Positions 1 to 9,334 of a stretch of DNA of 64,000 bases are shown one piece after another (the first letter of the stretch is position 1; the number at the start of each line of letters is the position of its first letter). The notes beneath the pieces were generated by a model. It did not search any database and had not been told where the DNA came from. It saw only the letters and a program-made list of their open reading frames with translations. Origin of the DNA: Sulfuriferula sp. (GTDB lineage: Bacteria > Pseudomonadota > Gammaproteobacteria > Burkholderiales > Sulfuriferulaceae). The DNA is taken from assembly GCA_031291235.1 (NCBI GenBank), contig JARLJL010000020.1, positions 62,001 through 126,000 on the forward strand, in the 5' to 3' direction. A program made the translations under genes and the position numbers.

Positions 1-1598
1 CCGGATTCGCGCAGTTCGCGCAGCAAGTCGCGGGCGAGCTGGTCCGGGTCGACATGTTGCAGCAGTTGCGGCACGGCGCGGATCGCCAGGCTGGTGGGCG
101 ATAGCGGTGCAATCTCAAACCCCATTGCTGCTAGCGTATCTGCATGTTCGGCAGCGGCAGCGACATCCAGTGCATCGGCGTTGATTGCAACGGGTATCAG
201 CAACGGCTGGCTGGCGATGGTTTTATGGTCAAGCGCGGTTTTGAGCTTTTCGTACATGATGCGTTCATGCGCTGCGTGCATGTCTACCAGTACCAATCCG
301 GCCTGATTTTGTGCCAACACGTACACGCCGTGTATTTGTCCGACGGCATAACCCAGCGGATGCGATTGCGTACCGGCTACCTCGGTTGCCGAGGTTATAG
401 GCGACGCAGACGGTATATCGCGCGTCATCAAATCGTAAAACCCGGCGGGTTGTGCGACACCTAGCGGCATGGCCGTCTGGTAATGCGGACTGTAGCCGGG
501 ACGGGCGGCGACTGCCGGTTGTGCTGGCGAGCTGTACGCTGATGTATTGAATGGCTGCGCCGTATAAGCGACGGTGCTGTCGAGTTGCGCATGCGCCGCA
601 GGATTGTCGCCCGCGCGTCCGGCCAGCGCCTTGTTGATCGCGTGATATAAAAATTGGTGCACGGCACGGCCATCCCGGAAACGTACTTCGGTTTTGGCAG
701 GATGGACATTCACATCTACGGTTGCCGGGTCGAGCGTGAGAAACAGGCAATAGGCCGGATGCCGGTCGTTATGCAAGACATCGCTGTAGGCCTGACGCAA
801 GGCATGCGCCAGCAGTTTGTCGCGCACAAAGCGGCCGTTGACGAATATATACTGCGCATCGCGGCTGGCACGCGAATAAGCCGGCAGTGCGCTCATGCCG
901 TGCAGGCTCAGTCCTGCAGCGATCTCGGCAATTTCTACCGCGGCATGGGTGAAATCCTCGCCCAGTAGCGCTGCAATACGCTCGGCTGCGCTATGCGCGC
1001 GCAGATGCTGTTGCGCACGGTCGTTGTGATGCAGGCTGAAGGCAACATCCGGGCGTGCTAGCGCGACGCGGCGGAAAGTCTCGTCGCAATGTGCGTATTC
1101 GGTCGCTGCGGATTTGAGAAATTTGCGCCGCGCCGGGGTGTTGAAAAACATGTCGCGTACTTCGATGGTGGTGCCCGCAGCCAGTGCCGTCGGCTGCGAT
1201 TCGCCGGGCGCGGTACCGTCTGCGCGGATTTCAAAGGCATGTTGCGAGGCCGGTGTGCGACTGGCCAGCCGTACGCGCGCTACCGAGGCGATGCTGGCTA
1301 ATGCTTCGCCGCGAAATCCCAGACTGGCAACGCACTCCAGGTCTTCCAGACTGGCAATTTTGCTGGTGGCATGGCGTGTCAGCGCCAATTCCAATTGCGC
1401 TTGATCTATACCGACGCCGTTATCCGCTACGCGTATCAATTGCGTACCGCCCAACTCAAGATGTATACGAATTTCAGTGGCGCCGGCATCCAGGCTGTTT
1501 TCCAGCAGTTCTTTCAAGGCCGAGGCGGGACGTTCCACCACCTCGCCGGCAGCGATCTGGCTAATGAGTAAGTCGGGGAGGAGCTGGATGGCGGACAT
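1..1598 (-). CDS. mutL: DNA mismatch repair protein MutL (3' end off window)
   Basis: MutL couples MutS mismatch recognition to downstream strand incision and excision. Read on the minus strand from an ATG at 1596-1598, the product starts MSAIQLLPDL. It carries the GHKL ATPase motifs in order: E30 and N34 in the KELLENSLDAGA block, DNGVGI near residues 59-64, GFRGEAL near 94-100, and RDMFFNTPARRKF after that. The frame stays open to base 1, giving 532 codons, and the last visible part reads like the C-terminal dimerisation domain (IAPLSPTSLAIRAVP). Usual length is about 600 residues, so the end is missing only because of the window edge. It lies upstream of, and is not overlapped by, the minus-strand amiC. 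Confidence 0.95.
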   Translation of the reverse strand, partial: MSAIQLLPDLLISQIAAGEVVERPASALKELLENSLDAGATEIRIHLELGGTQLIRVADNGVGIDQAQLELALTRHATSKIASLEDLECVASLGFRGEALASIASVARVRLASRTPASQHAFEIRADGTAPGESQPTALAAGTTIEVRDMFFNTPARRKFLKSAATEYAHCDETFRRVALARPDVAFSLHHNDRAQQHLRAHSAAERIAALLGEDFTHAAVEIAEIAAGLSLHGMSALPAYSRASRDAQYIFVNGRFVRDKLLAHALRQAYSDVLHNDRHPAYCLFLTLDPATVDVNVHPAKTEVRFRDGRAVHQFLYHAINKALAGRAGDNPAAHAQLDSTVAYTAQPFNTSAYSSPAQPAVAARPGYSPHYQTAMPLGVAQPAGFYDLMTRDIPSASPITSATEVAGTQSHPLGYAVGQIHGVYVLAQNQAGLVLVDMHAAHERIMYEKLKTALDHKTIASQPLLIPVAINADALDVAAAAEHADTLAAMGFEIAPLSPTSLAIRAVPQLLQHVDPDQLARDLLRELRES

Positions 1599-1688
1599 GT
1601 TGAGATAGCGTAATACTTGATGACCCCTGCACGATAACGTATTCACGGCATCGTGCAAAGGGGGGATTAAATCTGCAGCAATATGCGG

Positions 1689-3029
1689 CTATTCGCGTAT
1701 CGCCATTTTGGATCGGGCTGTGGCCGGATTGCTGGCAAAGTAGCGTTTGATGCCGTCGACGATGGCCGTGGCGAGTTTGTCCTGATAGGCATCGTCGGTG
1801 AGGCGTTTTTCTTCTTCGGGGTTGGAAATGAATGCAGTTTCAACCAGGATGGATGGAATGTCCGGCGCTTTGAGCACGGCGAATCCGGCCTGCTCGACTT
1901 CGCCCTTGTGCAGGCGATTGACTTCGGAGAGTTGGGTGAGTACCGAGCTGGCAAGACGGCGGCTGTCGTTGTTGGTGGCGGTTTGCGACAGGTCGATCAG
2001 CGTTTTGGCCAGGTTTTTGTCTTTTACGCCGACATTGACGCCGCCGACCAAATCGGCATCGTTTTCGGATTTTGCCAACCAGCGTGCAGCGGCGCTGGTG
2101 GCGCCGTGTTCCGACAGAGTGAATACGCTGGAGCCGCGTGCATCGGGGCTGACGAATGCATCTGCGTGTATCGAAACGAACAGGTCGGCATTCATGCGGC
2201 GTGCCTTGTTGACGCGTTCGGCCAGCGGGATGAAATAGTCGCCATCGCGTGTCAGCACGGCGCGCATATTGTCGATATTGTCGATTTTTGCCTTGACGCG
2301 TTTGGCAACTGCCAAAGTTACATTTTTTTCCAGCGTGCCGTCGGCACCGTGCGCCCCCGGATCTTCGCCGCCGTGACCGGCATCAATGGCGACGGTGATC
2401 AGGCGAGTGATTTCATAGGCAGGTTTTTTGCCGGATTTGCCCGGTTTGTCCTTGAGTGCGGGGTTGTCGGTTGTCACCGGGTCAGTCGCTATTGGCGGCG
2501 TATTGTCGGCGATATGCGCGTCGGGATCGCTGCCTGTTGTAGCGGACTTATCCGGGTTGTCGGTAGCTTTGGCGGCAGGGGACGTGTCAGCGGGTTTGGC
2601 CGGATATACGTCCAGTACCAGACGATTGCCGTAATTGCCGACGGGTTTCAGCGAGAACAGGCTGGGTTTGACCTCGCCGCGCAAATCGAGCACGAGGCGC
2701 AGCACGCCGGGGCGGTTCATGCCGGCGCGCAATTTGGCGATCCACGGATCGTTAGTGCCGATTTTTCCGGTCAGATTCTGTATTGCCGCCGGGGTATTGT
2801 CGACGCCGTCAAGATCAATTACCAGCCGGTCCGGATTGCTCAGGGTAAATACCTTGTAGTCTATTGGCGCTGTGGATTCGAGCGTAAGCCGGCTGTAATC
2901 GTTAGCCGGCCAGTAACGCGCATCGCTGATGGTGTTTGCGGCTGCCGCCCATAGCGGCGTAAGGCACAATGCCGCCAGGGCGTGACGTAACGGTTTTAAC
3001 CAGAGTGAGCGGGTAATCGATTCAAACAT
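1689..3029 (-). CDS. amiC: N-acetylmuramoyl-L-alanine amidase, AmiC type
   Basis: Periplasmic zinc amidase that cuts the peptide stem from MurNAc during septal peptidoglycan splitting. The 446-residue product has a signal peptide (hydrophobic stretch near 13-30 ending AAAANT), an AMIN domain near 35-145 that targets the septum, a Thr/Asp/Pro-rich linker near 146-205, and an Amidase_3 domain from about 210. Visible zinc and catalytic elements are IDAGHGGEDPG (H219), VSIHADAF (H288) and a late LVETAFISNPEE. Its start overlaps the 3' end of tsaE by 34 bases, so the two are probably cotranscribed and translationally coupled. The tsaE-amiC-mutL order is familiar in beta- and gammaproteobacteria. 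Confidence 0.93.
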   Translation of the reverse strand: MFESITRSLWLKPLRHALAALCLTPLWAAAANTISDARYWPANDYSRLTLESTAPIDYKVFTLSNPDRLVIDLDGVDNTPAAIQNLTGKIGTNDPWIAKLRAGMNRPGVLRLVLDLRGEVKPSLFSLKPVGNYGNRLVLDVYPAKPADTSPAAKATDNPDKSATTGSDPDAHIADNTPPIATDPVTTDNPALKDKPGKSGKKPAYEITRLITVAIDAGHGGEDPGAHGADGTLEKNVTLAVAKRVKAKIDNIDNMRAVLTRDGDYFIPLAERVNKARRMNADLFVSIHADAFVSPDARGSSVFTLSEHGATSAAARWLAKSENDADLVGGVNVGVKDKNLAKTLIDLSQTATNNDSRRLASSVLTQLSEVNRLHKGEVEQAGFAVLKAPDIPSILVETAFISNPEEEKRLTDDAYQDKLATAIVDGIKRYFASNPATARSKMAIRE

Positions 3030-3490
3030 GATTTGCCTCCTTGCGTGACGGCTTCGATGACTGCGTTGCGGCCATCGCCGTCAGGCGTTAAATACAAGCG
3101 TATATCCGGGGTAGGGAGCAATTCGGCAGCTTTTTCCGGCCATTCGACCAAGCATACGCTGTCGCGATTGAAAAACTCCCTGAACCCCGCTTCCTCCCAT
3201 TCTAACGCATCATTGAAGCGATATAAATCAAAGTGATATAAATTTATTCTAGAAAGTGCATAAACTTCGACCAGCGTGTACGTCGGACTTTTGACTTTGC
3301 CCTCATAACCGAGGCCGCGCAGGATGCCTCGGGTGAGTGTGGTTTTGCCCGCACCGAGATTGCCGTACAGGTAAATAACCAGCCCAGGTACCAGTATGGC
3401 GGCGATGTCTGCGCCCAGTGCAAGAGTAGCGGCTTCGTCGGCGAGGTGCCTGGAATAGCGTTGCAGGGTATCATTGGGGGTATGGATCAT
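2996..3490 (-). CDS. tsaE: tRNA t6A37 threonylcarbamoyltransferase complex ATPase TsaE
   Basis: ATPase subunit of the TsaB-TsaD-TsaE complex that makes N6-threonylcarbamoyladenosine at tRNA position 37. The 164-residue product has the P-loop GNLGAGKTTL and the family blocks VKSPTYTLVE, YHFDLYR and CLVEWPEKA. I chose the ATG at 3488-3490 (MIHTPNDTL) because it gives family length; a longer frame reaches 3550 but would run deep into queG. The chosen start overlaps the divergent queG start by nine bases. The 3' end overlaps amiC. Confidence 0.92.
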   Translation of the reverse strand: MIHTPNDTLQRYSRHLADEAATLALGADIAAILVPGLVIYLYGNLGAGKTTLTRGILRGLGYEGKVKSPTYTLVEVYALSRINLYHFDLYRFNDALEWEEAGFREFFNRDSVCLVEWPEKAAELLPTPDIRLYLTPDGDGRNAVIEAVTQGGKSCLNRLPAHSG

Positions 3491-4546
3491 GATCAACTCG
3501 ATTTGTTGGCGCAGCAGATTAAAGTCTGGGGGGATGAACTCGGCTTTCACGGCGTGGGCATTGCCGACTGCGATCTGGGCAAGGCGGAAACGGAGCTGCT
3601 AGCCTGGTTGGGCCAAGGTTATCACGGCGAGATGGATTATATGGCAAAACACGGGGTAAAGCGTACCCGTCCTGCCGAATTAGTCCCCGGTACGTTGCGC
3701 GTGATCTCGGTGCGCATGGATTATTTGCCGCCCGATGCGCGCGATAGCTGGGAGGTCATGAGTGATCCTCAATCGGCTTATATCTCGCGTTATGCGCTGG
3801 GGCGCGATTATCACAAAGTAATGCGCGGCAAATTGCAGCAACTGGCGGAGCGCATCAGTCAGGCGGCAGGCGAAATCAACTATCGGGTGTTTACCGATTC
3901 CGCACCGGTGATGGAGGTTGCGCTGGCGGATAAGGCCGGACTGGGCTGGCGCGGCAAGCATACCCTGCTGCTGAATCGAGAAGCTGGGTCGTGGTTTTTT
4001 CTCGGCGAAATCTATACTGATTTACCGTTGCCGACAGATCGGCCGGTGAGCGCTCACTGCGGTGACTGTCAGGCTTGCATCGATGTCTGTCCGACGCAGG
4101 CGATACTGGCGCCGTATCAGCTCGATGCCAGACGCTGCATTTCCTACCTCACCATCGAGCATAGCGGTGCGATTCCTGTCGAATTGCGTCCGCTGCTGGG
4201 CAACCGTATTTACGGCTGCGACGATTGTCAGCTGGTGTGTCCGTGGAATCGCTTTGCCAAAACCAGCAGCAGCGCCGATTTTGTTGTGCGCAACGGGCTG
4301 GATAGTCCGCAGCTGGCGGATTTGTTCGCATGGACCGAAGACGAATTCAATCAGCGGTTGCAAGGCAGCGCGATCCGCCGTATCGGCCATGAGCGCTGGT
4401 TGCGCAATATTGCCGTTGCACTGGGCAATGCGCCGGCCAGTGCAGAAATCGGGATTGCGTTAAACCGGCATGCCGATCACCCCTCGGCAATCGTGCGCGA
4501 ACATGTACAATGGGCGCTGTCGCAACATCAACATTCAGTCGATTAA
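3482..4546 (+). CDS. queG: Epoxyqueuosine reductase QueG
   Basis: Cobalamin-dependent iron-sulfur enzyme for the last step of queuosine synthesis, reducing epoxyqueuosine in tRNA. The 354-residue product shows the catalytic Asp in FTDSAPVMEV (about D139), a first ferredoxin cluster CGDCQACIDVCP (C193, C196, C199, C203) and a second formed by C219 with CDDCQLVCPWN (C246, C249, C253), followed by a short C-terminal helical repeat region. The start is the ATG at 3482 (MDHDQLDLLA), preceded by a G-rich stretch; a longer frame from 3446 lies inside tsaE and is less likely. murI follows after five bases. Confidence 0.94.
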   Translation: MDHDQLDLLAQQIKVWGDELGFHGVGIADCDLGKAETELLAWLGQGYHGEMDYMAKHGVKRTRPAELVPGTLRVISVRMDYLPPDARDSWEVMSDPQSAYISRYALGRDYHKVMRGKLQQLAERISQAAGEINYRVFTDSAPVMEVALADKAGLGWRGKHTLLLNREAGSWFFLGEIYTDLPLPTDRPVSAHCGDCQACIDVCPTQAILAPYQLDARRCISYLTIEHSGAIPVELRPLLGNRIYGCDDCQLVCPWNRFAKTSSSADFVVRNGLDSPQLADLFAWTEDEFNQRLQGSAIRRIGHERWLRNIAVALGNAPASAEIGIALNRHADHPSAIVREHVQWALSQHQHSVD

Positions 4547-4551
4547 TTATT

Positions 4552-5358
4552 ATGCAAATTGACCCTAAACAGCCCATAGGCGTATTCGATTCCGGTATTG
4601 GCGGGCTGACCGTGGTACGGGCGCTGATGGAGCGTCTGCCGTTTGAAAACATCGTGTATTTCGGCGACACCGCGCGCGTACCTTATGGCGTGAAATCGGT
4701 GGAAACCATCGCCCATTACACCACGCAGATCGCGCAGTTTCTGTTGGAAAAAAACGTCAAATTGCTGATTATCGCCTGCAACACCATGGCCGCGGTCGCT
4801 GCACAAACCGTGCGCGACATGTCGCCGGTGCCGGTGCTGGACGTCATCGAGGCAGGTGCGTGGGCCGCCGTTGCCGCCAGCAAGACTCACCAGATCGGCG
4901 TGATCGGCACCCCCACCACGGTCAACAGTAATACTTACGCCCGCGCTATCCACAGTCTCACCCAGGATGCCCGCATCTATTCGCAGGCCTGCCCGCTATT
5001 TGTACCGCTGGTCGAGGAAGGCTGGCTGGATCACGACGTGACTCGCCTGACCGCGCTCGAATACCTCAAGCCGGTGATCGCCGAGCACATTGACACGCTG
5101 GTGCTGGGTTGCACCCATTATCCGCTGATCAAACCCCTGCTGCAGGAAGTCATGGGCGACAACGTCAAGCTGGTTGACTCCGCTGAAGCCATGGCCAATC
5201 GAACCGCAGCCTTGTTGGCTGAACTTAATCTGGCCAACACCAGCCATGCCTTGCCGCACTACGAATATTACGTGACCGATGTGCCGGTGAAATTTCAGAC
5301 CATAGGCGAACGTTTTCTGGGGCGGTCGTTGAGTCATTTGCATGTGGTGAAGTGGTGA
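4552..5358 (+). CDS. murI: Glutamate racemase MurI
   Basis: Makes D-glutamate for peptidoglycan from L-glutamate in the cytoplasm, without a cofactor. The 268-residue product has the N-terminal FDSGIGGLTV block (D13, S14) and both catalytic cysteines, C76 in IACNTMAA and C187 in LGCTHYPLI. The ATG at 4552 (MQIDPKQP) was chosen because the frame upstream of it lies within the queG 3' end and does not resemble the family. Its stop shares one base with the start of the next gene (TGATG), coupling it to the nucleotidyltransferase downstream, although that pairing is probably accidental insertion next to a core gene. Confidence 0.94.
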   Translation: MQIDPKQPIGVFDSGIGGLTVVRALMERLPFENIVYFGDTARVPYGVKSVETIAHYTTQIAQFLLEKNVKLLIIACNTMAAVAAQTVRDMSPVPVLDVIEAGAWAAVAASKTHQIGVIGTPTTVNSNTYARAIHSLTQDARIYSQACPLFVPLVEEGWLDHDVTRLTALEYLKPVIAEHIDTLVLGCTHYPLIKPLLQEVMGDNVKLVDSAEAMANRTAALLAELNLANTSHALPHYEYYVTDVPVKFQTIGERFLGRSLSHLHVVKW

Positions 5359-5768
5359 TGACGCAAAGTAATCTGCATCCCGTGGATGTGTTGCTAAAAA
5401 AGGTGCTGGCACAATTCCCACAGCTTGTTTTGGCTGTGTTATTCGGTTCTGTAGCCTCGGGGCGTCAGCAACCGGATAGTGATCTGGATATTGCCGTAGC
5501 CGCCGTTTCCCCGCTGACCGTTGATGAAAAAATAGCTATTATTGCTGCTTTGGCCGCGCAGACTGGGCGACCGGTTGATTTGGTTGATTTGAATACAGTG
5601 ACTGAACCGTTGCTGGGACAAGTGGTACGGCATGGCCGAAGATTGTTGGGCAGTGACACATTGTATGGTGAATTGATTAGCCGGCATTTGATTGAGCAAG
5701 CTGATTTTATGCCTTATCGAACAAGAATACTCGCAGAAAGGCGGCAGGCATGGATAGGGACGTCATAG
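5358..5768 (+). CDS. MntA-type nucleotidyltransferase antitoxin
   Basis: Minimal nucleotidyltransferase of the MNT/HEPN (MntA/HepT) toxin-antitoxin class. In studied pairs the MNT protein neutralises HepT by transferring AMP groups to a tyrosine next to the HepT RNase site. The 136-residue product shows the family signature LFGSVASG followed by SDLDIAV (GS-x-SDxD metal site) and a later Asp in RPVDLVDL. It starts at the ATG sharing one base with the murI stop; GTG codons at 5352 and 5355 are alternatives. The 3' end overlaps the HEPN gene by 19 bases, usual for these pairs. All key residues of the antitoxin appear intact, unlike its partner. Confidence 0.85.
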   Translation: MTQSNLHPVDVLLKKVLAQFPQLVLAVLFGSVASGRQQPDSDLDIAVAAVSPLTVDEKIAIIAALAAQTGRPVDLVDLNTVTEPLLGQVVRHGRRLLGSDTLYGELISRHLIEQADFMPYRTRILAERRQAWIGTS

Positions 5769-6166
5769 CGCAAAAACTGGAGTCTTTACGTCGGTGTTTA
5801 CGACGGTTGGAGCTGAAATGCCCATCTGATCCACAGCTATTGGTGGCAGATGTGGATCTTCAGGACATCATTGCGCTTAATCTCAGCCGTGCCGTGCAAA
5901 TCTGCGTTGATATCGGCGCGCATATAATTGCCGGGCTGGAAGTTTCACCCCCTGACACCATGGGGCAAACTTTTGACGTGTTGGCACAAGAAGGGATTTT
6001 GAATGATGTGTAGGCAAAAAATTTAAAAAAGGCAGTTGGCTTTCGCAATATTGCTGTGCACAATTATGAGCGGATTAATTGGGTTGTTGTACACAATATT
6101 GTGCAGCATCACCTGGTTGATTTCACTGATTTTGCCAGAGTAATTGCTATTCGGTTGGAAAAATAG
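5750..6166 (+). pseudogene. HepT-type HEPN toxin interrupted by in-frame TAG
   Basis: HEPN RNase toxin partner of the MNT gene it overlaps. The frame from ATG 5750 gives 87 residues (MDRDVIAQKL... ending GILNDV) and then meets TAG at 6011-6013. In the same frame, without any shift, the sequence continues AKNLKKAVGFRNIAVHNYER and stops at TAG 6164-6166. The continuation carries the catalytic RX4HXY motif, RNIAVHNY, at 6044-6067. Read through, the protein would be 138 residues, which is family length. A single change at a codon expected to encode a residue such as Leu (TTG to TAG) would explain it. The normal product would lack the RNase centre, so the toxin is probably dead. Suppression or sequencing error are alternatives. 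Confidence 0.85.
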
Positions 6167-6173
6167 GAGTGGT

Positions 6174-6944
6174 ATGAAAGCAGTCATTTTAGCGGGTGGC
6201 CTCGGCACCAGAATCAGCGAGGAGACATCGACCCGTCCCAAACCGATGATAGAAATCGGCGGCAAGCCGATCTTGTGGCACATCATGAAAATGTATTCCG
6301 CCCATGGTGTGAATGAATTCATTATTTGTCTGGGCTACAAGGGTTATTTGATCAAGGAATATTTCGCCAATTATTTCCTGCATACATCGGATGTGACCTT
6401 CGATATGCAACACAATAAAATGGAAGTGCATCAGAACAGTGCCGAGCCGTGGAAAGTGACACTGGTCGACACCGGGGATGAGTCCATGACGGGCGGACGA
6501 CTCAAGCGCGTGCGCCATTTTCTGGGTGATGAGGATTTCTGTTTTACTTACGGTGATGGGGTGGGCGATGTGAATATCGCCGAGTCCATTGCATTTCACA
6601 AGACGCAAAACGTGCTGGCGACGCTGACTGCAGTGCAGCCGCCAGGGCGATTCGGGGCGCTCAACCTGGAACAGCATAAAGTACGCGGTTTTCAGGAAAA
6701 ACCGCAGGGCGACGGTGGTTGGATCAATGGCGGCTTCTTTATTTTGTCCCCCAAAGTAATTGATGAAATCGATGGCGACAGCACCATCTGGGAACGCGAG
6801 CCGATGGAGCAGCTTGCTGAGGCAGGGCAACTCTCAGCCTATCTGCATCGTGGCTTCTGGCAGCCGATGGATACGTTGCGCGATAAAAATTATCTGGAAG
6901 AGCTTTGGCAATCCGGCAAGGCGCCATGGAAGGTGTGGTCATGA
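6174..6944 (+). CDS. rfbF: Glucose-1-phosphate cytidylyltransferase, copy 1
   Basis: Makes CDP-glucose from CTP and glucose-1-phosphate, the first step towards CDP-linked 6-deoxy and 3,6-dideoxy sugars. The 256-residue product has the nucleotidyltransferase start [34 protein letters not shown], the metal-site block [10 protein letters not shown] and [12 protein letters not shown] near the end. The ATG at 6174 follows an AGGAGTGG ribosome-binding site eight bases after the second HepT stop. The stop overlaps rfbG by four bases (ATGA). Base composition is core-like, about 47% GC in a hand-counted line, in contrast to the second copy at 14371. It begins the polysaccharide locus. Confidence 0.95.
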   Translation: MKAVILAGGLGTRISEETSTRPKPMIEIGGKPILWHIMKMYSAHGVNEFIICLGYKGYLIKEYFANYFLHTSDVTFDMQHNKMEVHQNSAEPWKVTLVDTGDESMTGGRLKRVRHFLGDEDFCFTYGDGVGDVNIAESIAFHKTQNVLATLTAVQPPGRFGALNLEQHKVRGFQEKPQGDGGWINGGFFILSPKVIDEIDGDSTIWEREPMEQLAEAGQLSAYLHRGFWQPMDTLRDKNYLEELWQSGKAPWKVWS

Positions 6945-8014
6945 ACGCGGATTTCTGGTCGGGCAAGAACGTATTTGTGACCGGGCATACCGGTTTCAAA
7001 GGCAGCTGGCTGTGCCTGTGGCTGCAACAGCTGGGTGCGAACGTGACCGGTTATGCCTTGCAGCCGCCAACCGATCCCAGCCTGTTTGATATTGCGCAAG
7101 TCGGACAAGGCATGCATTCCATCATTGGCGATATTCGCGATGCTGCAGCATTGGCCGAGGCGATGCAGGCGGCAGCACCGGATATCGTGATTCATATGGC
7201 GGCACAGCCTCTGGTGCGCTATTCCTATATCGAGCCGGTAGAGACTTACTCGACCAACGTGATGGGTACCGTGCATTTGCTGGAAGCAGTGCGGAAAACA
7301 CCTAGTGTGCGAGCGGTAGTTAACGTCACCAGTGACAAGTGTTATGAAAATCGGGAATGGGTGTGGGGTTACCGCGAAAACGAAGCTATGGGCGGCTATG
7401 ATCCCTACAGCAGCAGCAAGGGCTGTGCGGAACTGGTGGCTTCTGCCTATCGTAACTCGTATTTCAGTTCAGAAAAATACAGCGAGCACCGAGTTGCACT
7501 AGCCTCTGTACGCGCCGGTAATGTTATCGGCGGAGGGGATTGGGCGGATGATCGCCTCATCCCTGACATACTGCGTGCGATCAGCGCCGGACTGCCGGTT
7601 GTTATCCGCAATCCGCACGCTATTCGTCCGTGGCAGCACGTACTGGAGCCGCTCAGCGGTTATCTGCAACTCGCGCAAAAACTGTACATAGAGGGCGTGG
7701 CTTACGCCGAGGGCTGGAATTTCGGTCCGAATGATGAAGACGCCAGACCGGTGCAGTGGATCGTCGAGCAGCTTACCGGTGCCTGGGGCGAGGGCGCGAG
7801 CTGGCAATTGGAGCAGACAGCGCAACCGCATGAAGCGCATTACCTCAAGCTGGATTGTTCGAAAGCGAAATCGCGTCTCGACTGGCAGCCCCGCTGGAGT
7901 CTGGCAACCACGCTGGAAATGATCGTTGCCTGGCAGCATGCCTATCTGGCGAAAGAGGATATGCGCCGCTACACCCTTAATCAAATCAGTTACTATTCAT
8001 TGAGAGCATCATGA
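6941..8014 (+). CDS. rfbG: CDP-glucose 4,6-dehydratase
   Basis: NAD-dependent SDR that converts CDP-glucose to CDP-4-keto-6-deoxyglucose, the branch point for both sugar routes in this locus. The 357-residue product starts [21 protein letters not shown] with the Rossmann glycine motif GHTGFKG, and has [11 protein letters not shown] and YDPYSSSKG (Tyr-x3-Lys type active site), then [13 protein letters not shown] and [10 protein letters not shown], all typical of RfbG. The start overlaps the rfbF stop by four bases, and the 3' end overlaps rfbH by four bases, so the three genes form a tightly coupled unit. Only one copy is visible although rfbF occurs twice. Confidence 0.95.
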   Translation: MNADFWSGKNVFVTGHTGFKGSWLCLWLQQLGANVTGYALQPPTDPSLFDIAQVGQGMHSIIGDIRDAAALAEAMQAAAPDIVIHMAAQPLVRYSYIEPVETYSTNVMGTVHLLEAVRKTPSVRAVVNVTSDKCYENREWVWGYRENEAMGGYDPYSSSKGCAELVASAYRNSYFSSEKYSEHRVALASVRAGNVIGGGDWADDRLIPDILRAISAGLPVVIRNPHAIRPWQHVLEPLSGYLQLAQKLYIEGVAYAEGWNFGPNDEDARPVQWIVEQLTGAWGEGASWQLEQTAQPHEAHYLKLDCSKAKSRLDWQPRWSLATTLEMIVAWQHAYLAKEDMRRYTLNQISYYSLRAS

Positions 8015-9333
8015 GCACAACCAGTAAAGCGCAGCTGCGCGCACAGATTGCCGATCTCGTTAAACAATATGCCGACCTCGCCTATGAACCTGCTGCTTTC
8101 GAAGCAGGTAAGGATGTGGTGCCGCCCTCCGGCAAGGTAATCGGCGCGGCAGAGCTGCAGAACATGGTAGAAGCTTCGCTGGACGGCTGGCTCACTACCG
8201 GTCGTTTCAACGATGCTTTTGAAAAACGTTTAACCGATTTTTTGGGTGTGAAGCATGCGCTCACTACCAATTCCGGGTCGTCGGCCAACCTGCTGGCATT
8301 TTCTGCGCTCACATCGCCTAAACTGGGGGAGCGTGCCATACAGCAGGGCGATGAGGTCATCTCGGTGGCAGCGGGTTTCCCGACAACGGTGAATCCTATC
8401 CTGCAATTCGGTGCGGTACCGGTATTCGTCGACGTGCATCTGCCTACCTACAATATTGACCCCGCCAGGATTGAAGCAGCCATCAGCTCCAGGACCAAGG
8501 CCATTATGCTGGCGCATACCCTGGGCAACCCTTATAACCTCGAAGTCATCGTCGCGCTGGCCCAAAAATATAATCTCTGGCTGATCGAAGACTGCTGCGA
8601 TGCGCTAGGCTCCACTTATAACGGCAAGCTGGTCGGCACCTTCGGCGACATCGGCACGCTGAGCTTCTACCCGGCGCATCACATCACCATGGGCGAGGGT
8701 GGCGCAGTGTTTACCAATAACGACCAGCTCAAGATGATTATCGAATCCTTCCGTGACTGGGGCCGCGATTGCTATTGCCCGCCCGGCAAGGACAACACCT
8801 GCGGCAAGCGTTTCTGCTGGAAGCTTGGTGATTTGCCTGAAGGCTACGACCACAAATATACCTATTCGCATCTCGGTTACAACCTCAGGATCACCGATAT
8901 GCAGGCTGCCTGCGCGTTGGCGCAGATGGATAGAGTGGAAGAATTCATTGCCGCACGCAAAGCCAATTTTGCTTATCTCAAAGCCGGTCTGCAGAGTTGC
9001 GCAGAATTCCTGCTGCTGCCGGAGGCAACTGAGAACAGTGATCCGTCCTGGTTTGGCTTCCCCATTACCATCAAAGCAAATGCGGACGCGAACCGTATTG
9101 ATTTACTGAAATACCTTGATCAGAACAAAATCGGCACGCGCTTGCTGTTCGCCGGCAATCTGACCCGCCAGCCGTATATGAAGGGACAGAAATTCCGTAT
9201 CTCCGGTGAGTTGACCAATACCGACACGGTGATGAACGACACTTTCTGGATCGGTGTGTATCCGGGTTTAAGTAAAGAGATGCTCGATTTTGTGATCGCA
9301 AAGCTGGAAGCGTTTTTCGGGGTGAATTTCTGA
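8011..9333 (+). CDS. rfbH: CDP-4-dehydro-6-deoxyglucose 3-dehydratase (E1)
   Basis: PMP-dependent iron-sulfur dehydrase removing the 3-hydroxyl from CDP-4-keto-6-deoxyglucose, on the way to 3,6-dideoxyhexoses. The 440-residue product has the aminotransferase fold, but the usual PLP lysine is replaced by histidine in [13 protein letters not shown] (H223/H224). Cysteines C196, C254, C256 and C264 fit exactly the C-x57-C-x1-C-x7-C pattern described for the [2Fe-2S] site of E1. [13 protein letters not shown] provides the cofactor Asp. E1 normally needs a ferredoxin-type reductase, E3, to complete the reaction; no E3 gene is visible in the window. Confidence 0.94.
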   Translation: MSTTSKAQLRAQIADLVKQYADLAYEPAAFEAGKDVVPPSGKVIGAAELQNMVEASLDGWLTTGRFNDAFEKRLTDFLGVKHALTTNSGSSANLLAFSALTSPKLGERAIQQGDEVISVAAGFPTTVNPILQFGAVPVFVDVHLPTYNIDPARIEAAISSRTKAIMLAHTLGNPYNLEVIVALAQKYNLWLIEDCCDALGSTYNGKLVGTFGDIGTLSFYPAHHITMGEGGAVFTNNDQLKMIIESFRDWGRDCYCPPGKDNTCGKRFCWKLGDLPEGYDHKYTYSHLGYNLRITDMQAACALAQMDRVEEFIAARKANFAYLKAGLQSCAEFLLLPEATENSDPSWFGFPITIKANADANRIDLLKYLDQNKIGTRLLFAGNLTRQPYMKGQKFRISGELTNTDTVMNDTFWIGVYPGLSKEMLDFVIAKLEAFFGVNF

Positions 9334-9334
9334 G

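Noticed and set aside
1683-2954. 423-residue open frame on the plus strand opposite amiC
   Set aside because: The minus strand encodes a full amidase with signal peptide and zinc motifs. The plus frame reads as the complement of those codons, without any family pattern.
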